In this document: in pieces, positions 54,358-61,359 of the stretch | Position numbering within the stretch: position 1 is the first letter of the stretch | Layout of the letters: the number at the start of each line of letters is the position of its first letter | From: Gammaproteobacteria bacterium | GTDB lineage: Bacteria; Pseudomonadota; Gammaproteobacteria; Ga0077536 | Length of the DNA: 64,000 nt | Direction of reading: 5' to 3' | NCBI GenBank assembly: GCA_016191285.1 | Contig: JACPPA010000014.1 | Location: forward strand, 62,001 to 126,000 | Notes under the pieces: model-generated | Databases searched by the model: none | The model's input: the letters and a program-made list of their open reading frames with translations, nothing else | Told to the model about the DNA's origin: nothing | Program-made: the position numbers and the translations under genes

Positions 54358-54597
54358 ACGCAGGTAGTGAACCACTAATTTCGTGGAGAAGAATGGCTGG
54401 TACGCATAACAATCGAACCTGGCGCTTGGCCCGATGGGGCGAAAATTGGTTTCCCTTGCCCGGCCCGCACCTCTCGTTTCCATCCGTGTCATGTCTCATT
54501 GGGTGTCCCGGATTGCGCGGATTGCGATTGCTGTCCCGGCTGCGGTCGAGATGGTTGGTATTTCCGTGCCATTTAGATCCCATTTACGAGCAGTTAT

Positions 54598-55002
54598 TTA
54601 AGCTAAACGCCGAAAGTAATCGGCGAATTGTCGATGTTCGATCTCAAGGTGATTCGTCCACCATTGCTTGAGAACTCGCAGCAGAATCTCGGGCTCTCTT
54701 TCATTGATGGCGTCATGGACCGCCGCGTTGGTATCCGTCAGAAATCGTTTGTACGTCAATACATGTCGTTGGATCTCGGGATACTCAGCTCTTGTCAAAA
54801 GCCCTTCTTCAGTTTTGGCGTGGAAGCCGCCATAGCGCTGGATGATATCGAGCGTCGGCTTGAGTGCTTGCAAGCCCCAGCCCTGACAGATGAAGTAGTA
54901 CAGAGTATTGATGGTGGCCAGCATGCCGCGATGTTGCTCATCGAGAATCGAAATGTCGATGAGCATGCGATCGTTCCAGACGATGTAGAGCGGAATGTGC
55001 AT
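54598..55002 (-). CDS. Bacteriohemerythrin-like protein with altered metal ligands
   Basis: The ATG at 55002 (MHIPLYIVWNDRMLIDISIL) has GAGAAG upstream, giving 134 residues. Four-helix hemerythrin motifs are VWND, ILDEQHRGML, GGFHAKTEEGLL and WWTNHLEIEHRQFADYF. Two of the usual seven diiron ligands look changed. In the fourth-fifth His pair the second position is Tyr (HVLTY), and the final Asp position, five residues after the last His, is His (HLEIEH). It may bind iron differently or not bind O2. Confidence 0.8.
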   Translation of the reverse strand: MHIPLYIVWNDRMLIDISILDEQHRGMLATINTLYYFICQGWGLQALKPTLDIIQRYGGFHAKTEEGLLTRAEYPEIQRHVLTYKRFLTDTNAAVHDAINEREPEILLRVLKQWWTNHLEIEHRQFADYFRRLA

Positions 55003-55457
55003 TTGTCTTCTCGCGTCGCTGTCGACGCATCGGCAGGCTGCAGCAGACATTTGATCGAAAAGGATCCTACAGGGATGGTGGCATCAATACCACGAGCGTC
55101 GTTAACGAACAGGACCGATTGTGGATTGTCGAGCGGGCGTACCGCTCGCCCAGTGCAGCGCGCAGGGCCCCGTAGCGTGCCGCCGCCGCGCGCTCCCGAT
55201 GTCGAGCATATAAACTGACTCGGGGGCGCCTCAAAGATTCGTAGACCGTACTTGGATAGCTCCCCCTTGGCGCGTCCTACAAAGTCCCGATGGACAACGA
55301 CGCGTGTGCCATCATTGAGTGCGAATCGAATGCTCCCGAATTTTTGCCACTCACGTTCTGCATAGTGGTAACGTGGGTCGCCCTCGTCGAGCGTCGAGTC
55401 GTATGCTTTGATAGACGCGAGCACGACCGCTCTCTTTCGCCTAAGCGAGCGGCGCGC
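55003..55457 (-). other. 455-bp stretch with a doubtful reading frame
   Basis: A leftward frame from 55424 encodes MLASIKAYDSTLDEGDPRYH, then FALNDGTRVVVHRDFVGRAK and VLFVNDARGIDATIPVGSF. It runs on into the hemerythrin gene in another frame to 54795. The first 130 residues have a protein-like composition but match no family I know. An overlap of about 200 bp with hemerythrin makes the full frame unlikely. It may be a short gene, a relic, or noncoding. Confidence 0.3.
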
Positions 55458-55904
55458 TCAGAGATTTTTGCGGTATTGCACGAAGCCAGGTTTGTCGGCT
55501 ACCTGGTCGTACAGAATCATCGCCTGTGTATTAGTCTCATGGGTTAGCCAGTGCACCTTGCCCGCGCCAAGCCGCGGCGCCTGCCCGTAGACATATTCGA
55601 TCAACGCACGGCCGACACCGCGACCGCGCACGTCGGCGGCGGTAAAGAGATCTTGCAGATAGAGCGAATTCAAGGGCGACCAGCAGCTACGGTGTTCGAT
55701 GAAATGCACCATGCCGACAATTCTGTGGTCAATCTCGGCGAGCGCCAGATGCATCGGCTCCGCCGGGTCGAGCAAACGGGTCCAGGTGATCTGCGTGGTG
55801 GCCTCGGGCAGATCCACTTTGTAGAACGTTTGGTAACCTCGCCACAGCGGCAACCAAGCGGCGTAGTCGCCAGCGATGGGGGGGCGAACGATGACATTGC
55901 TCAT
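55458..55904 (-). CDS. GNAT family N-acetyltransferase
   Basis: This 148-residue protein has acetyl-CoA-binding motif A in LYLQDLFTAADVRGRGVGRA (the RGRGVG loop is at about residues 92-97) and motif B near HETNTQAMILYDQVADKPGF. Together with FIEHRSCWSPLNSLYLQDLF it fits the GNAT subgroup related to spermidine/diamine acetyltransferases. The acceptor is unknown. It stands alone. Confidence 0.85.
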   Translation of the reverse strand: MSNVIVRPPIAGDYAAWLPLWRGYQTFYKVDLPEATTQITWTRLLDPAEPMHLALAEIDHRIVGMVHFIEHRSCWSPLNSLYLQDLFTAADVRGRGVGRALIEYVYGQAPRLGAGKVHWLTHETNTQAMILYDQVADKPGFVQYRKNL

Positions 55905-56129
55905 GCGGTATTACTTTCGGTTGTGAGGAGATGCTTAATCGTGGTCGATTCCACTTACAGATTGTTTCATTTAATTGGTCAGAGCGGGAGATACAGCGTC
56001 GTTGTGATATCGGTGCATCGTGATACGTATAATTAATACGTGGACATAAAAAATTCTTTTGAAATCAACCTCGAAATGATGGATGTCCCGGATCGGCGCC
56101 GGATCGGCGCGATAGTCGAATCCGGCGCC

Positions 56130-56564
56130 TCATGAGTTGCCGCCTGGCCTAGCCGGGGCGCTGCGATCGCGCGGCGCCTAGTAGCGGGCGGTTATGCGGT
56201 CGCGATGCTGGCGCGCAATGCCGAGCGGCTCGCCAAGCTGGCGGCCGAGATCCTCACTACCGGCAACACCTCGGCCTTGCGTGGCAAAGCGCAGTTCGCC
56301 GGTTTTGCACCGAACAAGCCCGCGCAACGCATTCTGGCCGAAGCAATCGCACGCGACGTCGGACCCAAGAGTGTGCACGTTGCCTACGTGGTGATCGATG
56401 CGGTCATCGATCTGGCCTGGACCCGCCAGCGTTTCGCCGGGCGGCCGGACGAATTCTTCATTAAGCCGGCTGCGATCGCAGACGAGATCTGGCACGTACT
56501 GCAGCAGGATCGTTCGGCGCGGTCGTTCAACGTCGAACTGCGACCCTACGGCGAAAGCTGGTGA
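56130..56564 (+). pseudogene. SDR-family remnant with lost N-terminus and internal deletion
   Basis: In frame with the stop at 56562, the sequence reads GAAIARRLVAGGYAVAMLAR and NAERLAKLAAEI, typical of the first part of an SDR after the glycine motif. It jumps directly to a C-terminal part (HVAYVVIDAVIDLAW; DEIWHVLQQDRSARSFNVEL; RPYGESW). A stop codon precedes the glycine motif, and about 100 middle residues (NAG and YxxxK regions) are absent. Its C-terminus is related to that of the SDR at 58399-59181. Confidence 0.7.
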
Positions 56565-56782
56565 GGCGCGAAAGCGCTCGTCGCCCGCAACTCAAACGCT
56601 GCGATCTTCTACACTGGAACTTGCAAGCGTCGCGGGTTCGGCCCGAGCTGCGGCGCGCCGGATGGCGGTAGGCGCGGCGTTGCTGATTGATAAAGATGCC
56701 CTCTGCACTCGGATAGCAGGACGAACACGGCACTCAATGGTTGTCAGCTGAGGACGGGCCTTGCTCTTCGCATCGGATTCTG

Positions 56783-56798
56783 TATGATATTCATCATA
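56783..56798. promoter_or_regulatory. Operator-like palindrome at the tetR start
   Basis: TATGATATTCATCATA overlaps the first base of the tetR start codon. It matches 14 of 16 positions of the perfect palindrome at 57427-57442. Binding here would block translation-proximal transcription and give autorepression. Confidence 0.6.
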
Positions 56799-57379
56799 TG
56801 AAGAGATCTCCAGGAACTACCAAAGAAGCCACGCACGAGCGAATCGTCGAGACTGCGGCCCGCGCCATCCGGCGCAGTGGTTATGACGGCACCAGCGTGG
56901 CAGACATTATGAAAGAGGCCGGCCTTACACACGGCGGCTTCTACGCGCATTTTGCCTCGCGGGACGCAATGCTGGCCGAGGCGGCTGACCGCGCCGGCGC
57001 GGATGCCGTTGCTTCGGTGGCGAGCATCGCGGCCGAGACGGCTCCGCAAAAAGCACTGCAAGCATTGGTGAGTGCGTATCTTTCTGAAGCGCACGTCAAG
57101 AATCCGGAGAGGGGTTGTCCGGTTGTCGCGCTCGGTTCCGAGATGCCGCGTCAAGCGCCGGCAGTGCGCCGTGTAGCCACCCGGCGCATCAAAGAAATGA
57201 TCGATCTGGTTGCCCGCCAGTTGCCCGAATGGGGGCAGAAGGGTGCCCACGATCAAGCACTTGTGACGGTGTCCACGATGGTCGGAGCATTGCTGCTGGC
57301 TCGCGCTGTCGATGACGCCAAACTGTCCAAGGCACTGTGCGACGCTGCACGGAAGCATCTTTCGTCCGTCGGCGCGTGA
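56798..57379 (+). CDS. TetR-family transcriptional regulator
   Basis: The ATG at 56798 gives MKRSPGTTKEATHERIVETA, 193 residues. The N-terminal HTH is AIRRSGYDGTSVADIMKEAG, then LTHGGFYAHFASRDAML (about residues 22-60), as in AcrR/TetR repressors. The ligand domain contains a Cys at about residue 106 in RGCPVVALGSEM, resembling regulators that sense electrophiles or quinones. Two copies of one operator, at its own start and before the SDR operon, point to repression of 57518 onward together with self-repression. Confidence 0.88.
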   Translation: MKRSPGTTKEATHERIVETAARAIRRSGYDGTSVADIMKEAGLTHGGFYAHFASRDAMLAEAADRAGADAVASVASIAAETAPQKALQALVSAYLSEAHVKNPERGCPVVALGSEMPRQAPAVRRVATRRIKEMIDLVARQLPEWGQKGAHDQALVTVSTMVGALLLARAVDDAKLSKALCDAARKHLSSVGA

Positions 57380-57426
57380 TTACTTCCACCAACGCGAAGT
57401 TTGGTTTTTTTTTGCGCAAGCACTAA

Positions 57427-57442
57427 TATGATGATCATCATA
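57427..57442. promoter_or_regulatory. Perfect 16-bp palindrome upstream of the SDR/RND operon
   Basis: TATGATGATCATCATA is fully symmetric and lies 76 bp before the start codon at 57518. It shares 14 of 16 bases with the site at the tetR start. It is the best candidate operator for the TetR regulator. Confidence 0.7.
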
Positions 57443-57517
57443 AAAAAGTTCGCATATCGATGAGCATAAACGGTGGTGTCACAACCCCGTTCATTTCTTC
57501 CCAATTGAGGAATTCGT

Positions 57518-58402
57518 ATGAAGACTGAAAGAAATAACGGATCGAAAAAAAGAGTCGCCCTCGTCACAGGCGCCTCGTCTGGGATCGGCGAGGCCACCGC
57601 TCAACGGCTCGCTAAAGCCGGCTACAAGGTCTACGGCACCAGCAGGCGGGGAGGACAAGCAGGACAGCAATCGTTCGAGATGCTTGCCCTTGACGTGACC
57701 AGTGACGCGTCAGTGGAAGCCGTCGTCAATGAACTATTGCGGTTGGAGGGCCGCATCGATCTGCTCGTCAACAACGCCGGCTTCGGCGTGGCTCCTGCTG
57801 GCGCGGAGGAGAGTTCGATCGAGCAGGCTCGTGCGATCTTCGAAACCAATTTCTTTGGCGTTGTTCGGATGACCCGCGCGGTCGTGCCACACATGCGACG
57901 CCAAGGAGGTGGTCGCATCATCAACATCGGCTCCGTGCTGGGCCTCCTGCCCATGCCGTACGGCGCACTCTATTCCGCAACTAAGCACGCGGTCGAAGGA
58001 TATTCGGAGTCTCTCGATCATGAACTCCGCACGAGAGGGGTGCGGGTCTCCGTCGTCGAACCTGCCTTTACTAAGACCAAGTTCGACGCGAACCTTCTCG
58101 AACCCGACTCCACGCTCGACGAGTATCGAGAAGCTCGTGCGGCTTTGAACGAGTTGCTGCCGAAGGCGATAGCGAACGGCGACGAGCCAAGCGTTGTGGC
58201 CGACGTCGTACTGAAAGCTGCGAACGCTGCTCGTCCAAGAATTCGATACACAGCAGGCGTCGTCGCGAGCCGACTCGGATTGCTTCGCAGGTTTGCACCG
58301 TCAGGATTGGTCGACATGGGGATTCGAAAGGATTTTGGACTCGACACGCCGAAATCGGTGCCGTCTGCTGCCGGGATTGTCGCCAGAGGAGATGCAACAT
58401 GA
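57518..58402 (+). CDS. SDR-family oxidoreductase
   Basis: This 294-residue classical SDR has the cofactor motif VTGASSGIGEATA (about residues 16-28), NNAG, the catalytic Ser in NIGSVLGLLP and YSATKHAVEG carrying the Tyr and Lys. A basic Arg pair after the second strand (GTSRRGG) favours NADP(H). The extended C-terminus resembles SDRs that act on lipophilic alcohols or ketones. It is first in a rightward operon: its TGA overlaps the next ATG by four bases. Confidence 0.87.
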   Translation: MKTERNNGSKKRVALVTGASSGIGEATAQRLAKAGYKVYGTSRRGGQAGQQSFEMLALDVTSDASVEAVVNELLRLEGRIDLLVNNAGFGVAPAGAEESSIEQARAIFETNFFGVVRMTRAVVPHMRRQGGGRIINIGSVLGLLPMPYGALYSATKHAVEGYSESLDHELRTRGVRVSVVEPAFTKTKFDANLLEPDSTLDEYREARAALNELLPKAIANGDEPSVVADVVLKAANAARPRIRYTAGVVASRLGLLRRFAPSGLVDMGIRKDFGLDTPKSVPSAAGIVARGDAT

Positions 58403-59181
58403 CTCAGTCTAAAAAGAGCGGAACTCAAACTAAGGCGCGCGACGTTGCGCTCATCGTCGGTGGCGGCCCCGGCATTAGCTCTAGTTGCGCGAGGCTGTTC
58501 GCGGAGAACGGTATGCGCGTCGCCGTCGCCGCCAGGGATCCCGATAAATCAGTACTACAGAAGCTGGAGAAGGCACACGGTGTGCGTCGATTTGCCTGCG
58601 ATGGGAGTGACCCAATGGCCGTAGAGTCGCTGTTTCAGACGGTCGCTCGGGATCTGGGAACTCCTACCCTGGTCGTTCACAACATCGACGGGCGAGGTCC
58701 CGACATTTTCCGCAAGTCGATCACGGAAGCCGAACCGAGCCTGGTCCTTGAGGCGCTACGAAACTCGGCGTTCAGCGCATTCCTCGTAGGCCAGCAGGCC
58801 GCTCGTCTGATGATTGAAAACGAGCTCAACGTCAACGGTGCACGAGGGACCATCATATTCACGAACGCGAGCGCTGCGCTAAAGGGCTTCCCTCTGAGTG
58901 GCGCCTTTGCGATGGCGTGTCACGCCAAGGCCGGACTCGCGCAGAGTATGGCCAGGGAACTCATGCCGCAGGGTATCCATGTCGCGAACGTACCGATCGA
59001 CGCCGCGATTGGCTGGACGCAGGAAGACGGCACCCGCGCGCACCGACTGGCTGGCACTTCGGTCGACGACAACCTGGCCGACCCCGACCGTATCGCGGAA
59101 ACGTATCTGCAGATCCATCAACAGCATCGGTCGACCTGGGCCTTCGAGATCGTGCTGCGGCCGTGGACCGAGCGATGGTGA
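58399..59181 (+). CDS. Atypical SDR-family protein lacking the YxxxK tyrosine
   Basis: This 260-residue protein has a Rossmann fold with VALIVGGGPGISSSCARLFA (about residues 16-35) in place of TGxxxGIG. In the active-site region AFAMACHAKAGLAQS, the Lys is kept but the Tyr four residues earlier is Ala, so classical dehydrogenase chemistry is doubtful. The C-terminus (HVANVPIDAAIG ... FEIVLRPWTERW) matches a wider SDR subgroup and also the relic at 56130-56564. It is translationally coupled to the SDR upstream. Confidence 0.82.
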   Translation: MTQSKKSGTQTKARDVALIVGGGPGISSSCARLFAENGMRVAVAARDPDKSVLQKLEKAHGVRRFACDGSDPMAVESLFQTVARDLGTPTLVVHNIDGRGPDIFRKSITEAEPSLVLEALRNSAFSAFLVGQQAARLMIENELNVNGARGTIIFTNASAALKGFPLSGAFAMACHAKAGLAQSMARELMPQGIHVANVPIDAAIGWTQEDGTRAHRLAGTSVDDNLADPDRIAETYLQIHQQHRSTWAFEIVLRPWTERW

Positions 59182-59186
59182 AACCC

Positions 59187-60188
59187 ATGAAAGCATTTAT
59201 TATCGAACGCTACGGAAAGAAGAACGGCAGGCGGATGGACGAAATGCCTGAGCCCGTTTTGCGCGAAGATGACGTGTTGGTCGAGATCCACGCCGCGAGC
59301 GTGAACCCGCTGGATTCCAAAATCAGCACCGGAGAGTTCAAGCTTATCCTGCCGTATCGGTTGCCGTTCATTCTCGGCAACGATTTTTCCGGTGTGGTCG
59401 TTCGCGTCGGATCGAGAGTCCAGAAGTTCAAGCCAGGCGACGAAGTCTATGCGCGGCCCGATGCCGATCGAATCGGTGCCTTCGCCGAGTTCATCGCGAT
59501 CAAAGAAGCTTCGCTCGCGATGAAGCCGAAAACACTCACCATGGAAGACGCCGCTTCCGTGCCGTTGGTGGGTCTGACCGCCTGGCAGGCGCTGGTCGAA
59601 AAGGGGAACTTGAAGAAGGGACAGAAGATACTGATCCATGCGGGATCCGGTGGGGTCGGAACCTTTGCGATCCAGTTGGCAAAGAACCTGGGTGCGACCG
59701 TTGCAACGACCACCAGTACGGCGAATGTCGACTGGGTGAAGCGCCTCGGGGCCGACGTAGTCGTCGACTACAAGCAGCAGCAATTCGAGAAGGTCCTGGG
59801 CGACTACGATTCCGTGCTGAACAGTCTGGGTGGTGATACGCTCGAGAAGTCCCTGCTAGTGCTGAAACCCGGCGGAAAGCTCATCTCGATCTCCGGCCCT
59901 CCGGATATCGAGTTCGCCCAGGAGTTTGGTTTGAACTGGATGCTGAAGCAGCTCATGCGCCTGCTCAGCTTTCAGATCAGAAAGAAAGCGGAGCGCCGTC
60001 AGATCCGCTATTCATTCCTCTTCATGCGAGCCAGCGGAGACCAGTTGGCGCGTATCGCCGCCCTCATTGACGCTGGGGTCATTCGACCGGTGGTCGATCG
60101 GATATTTCCTCTTGAGTCGACCCACGACGCCATGGCCTACGTCGAACAAGGTCGGGCGAAGGGTAAAGTGGTTGTAAAAGTGAGATGA
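59187..60188 (+). CDS. Zinc-independent MDR, quinone oxidoreductase-like
   Basis: This 333-residue protein starts at 59187 (MKAFIIERYGKKNGRRMDEM); an ATG at 59175 overlapping the previous stop is possible. The GroES-like domain has GNDFSGVVVRVGSRVQKFKPGDEV and the Rossmann motif is HAGSGGVGTFAIQLAKNLGA. Zinc-binding residues are missing, as in quinone oxidoreductases and RTN4IP1-like enzymes. It probably reduces enones or quinones with NADPH. Co-expression with an efflux system fits detoxification of an electrophilic compound. Confidence 0.88.
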   Translation: MKAFIIERYGKKNGRRMDEMPEPVLREDDVLVEIHAASVNPLDSKISTGEFKLILPYRLPFILGNDFSGVVVRVGSRVQKFKPGDEVYARPDADRIGAFAEFIAIKEASLAMKPKTLTMEDAASVPLVGLTAWQALVEKGNLKKGQKILIHAGSGGVGTFAIQLAKNLGATVATTTSTANVDWVKRLGADVVVDYKQQQFEKVLGDYDSVLNSLGGDTLEKSLLVLKPGGKLISISGPPDIEFAQEFGLNWMLKQLMRLLSFQIRKKAERRQIRYSFLFMRASGDQLARIAALIDAGVIRPVVDRIFPLESTHDAMAYVEQGRAKGKVVVKVR

Positions 60189-60237
60189 GAATGCCTCGTC
60201 AGCGCACCGGTGCCGCGTCTGTTCGTACGGGCGGATT

Positions 60238-61359
60238 GTGAACAACCCCTGCTCGAAGTTCTCGCTTGCTGCGGGGGCGTTCGCGATCTCGCTGGTGCTG
60301 AGCGGCTGTCACCCGCACGAGCCGGACGCCCGCCAGCTGCCACCCTTGGTGCGCATCGCGCAAGTGGCCGCGAACACCCAGCCGGAGCGGGGGTTTACCG
60401 GGGTGGTGTCGGCTCGCGTCCAGAGCGACCTCGGCTTTCGCGTCTCTGGGAAGGTTATGGAACGGCTGGTAGACAACGGGCAGAGCGTGCGGCGCGGCCA
60501 GTGCTTGATGCGGATCGATACAGCCGATCTGAAATTGGCCACGACCGCCCGCCAGAGCGCCGTGGAGGCGGCGCGCGCCCGCGCGACGCAGACGGCCTCG
60601 GACGAACAGCGGTATCGAGCCCTGGCCGCGCGCGGATTGGTGTCTGCAATCCTGTACGAGCAGTCGAAGACGGCAGCAGAGTCAGCTGCGGCCGAGTTGA
60701 GGGTAGCGGAAGCACAGGCGAATGTGGCCCGCAACGAGGCAAGCTACTCGGTGCTGCTGTCCGACGCCGACGGCGTGGTGGCCCAAACACTTGCCGAACC
60801 CGGCCAGGTTGTTGCCGCGGGACAAACCGTCATTCGCCTCGCGCACGCCGGTCCTCGCGAGGCGAGCGTGAATCTGCCAGAGACCTTCCGGCCAACCGTT
60901 GGATCGATGGCGAAAGCGCGGCTATACGCCGAGGAGAACTCACTGGTGTCGGCCAAGCTCCGACAGCTGTCGGAGTCTGCAGACGCTTCGACCCGTACCT
61001 ACGAGGCGCGGTACGTGCTCGATGGCGCTGCTGCAGAGGCCCCCTTGGGCTCCACGGTCACCGTCCTGATTCCGGGTACGCGCCAAATTACCGCGCTACA
61101 GATCCCCTTGAGTGCCTTGACTGACCGCGGCCGGGGCACCGGCGTCTGGGTTATCAAGCTGCAAGCCAATCGGGAGGCGACCGTGGCGTGGCGATCGGTG
61201 TCCGTCTCGGTGCTGGGCGACGAGATAGCAACGGTGGTCGGGGGTCTCAACGCTGGGGATCGCTTTGTCGCGATGGGCGCGCACCTGTTGCGACCCGGGG
61301 ATCGGGTGCGTCTTGCCGATCGCGATCGGGAGTCGGAGTCTCCGGGACTCGGACCGTGA
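60238..61359 (+). CDS. RND efflux membrane fusion lipoprotein
   Basis: This 373-residue adaptor starts with GTG at 60238. A lipoprotein signal ends in VLSGC (Cys about residue 24). The lipoyl part is VQSDLGFRVSGKVMERLVDN followed by GQSVRRGQ. The hairpin lies at about residues 95-170, and the second lipoyl half is DGVVAQTLAEPGQVVAAGQT. Its TGA overlaps the GTG of the permease gene. No outer membrane channel gene is visible before the window ends. Confidence 0.9.
   Translation: MNNPCSKFSLAAGAFAISLVLSGCHPHEPDARQLPPLVRIAQVAANTQPERGFTGVVSARVQSDLGFRVSGKVMERLVDNGQSVRRGQCLMRIDTADLKLATTARQSAVEAARARATQTASDEQRYRALAARGLVSAILYEQSKTAAESAAAELRVAEAQANVARNEASYSVLLSDADGVVAQTLAEPGQVVAAGQTVIRLAHAGPREASVNLPETFRPTVGSMAKARLYAEENSLVSAKLRQLSESADASTRTYEARYVLDGAAAEAPLGSTVTVLIPGTRQITALQIPLSALTDRGRGTGVWVIKLQANREATVAWRSVSVSVLGDEIATVVGGLNAGDRFVAMGAHLLRPGDRVRLADRDRESESPGLGP

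Noticed and set aside
54358-54597. Possible small gene at 54393
   Set aside because: The 92-codon frame (Arg/Leu/Trp/Pro-rich) has no ribosome site or recognisable motif and runs into the hemerythrin gene. I treat the gap as noncoding.
56026-56042. ACGTA-N7-TACGT dyad and an 11-bp tandem repeat (GGATCGGCGCC) near 56090-56110
   Set aside because: Both are short and not tied to an intact gene start, so no function is claimed.
58917-59186. Upstream extension of the quinone oxidoreductase-like gene to 58917
   Set aside because: The extension overlaps the SDR gene in another frame and is not MDR-like. The GroES-like fold begins at the ATG at 59187.
60210-61124. 304-codon frame overlapping the RND adaptor gene
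   Set aside because: It lies in another frame on the same strand as a well-recognised adaptor and has an Arg/Gly-rich composition with no family motifs.
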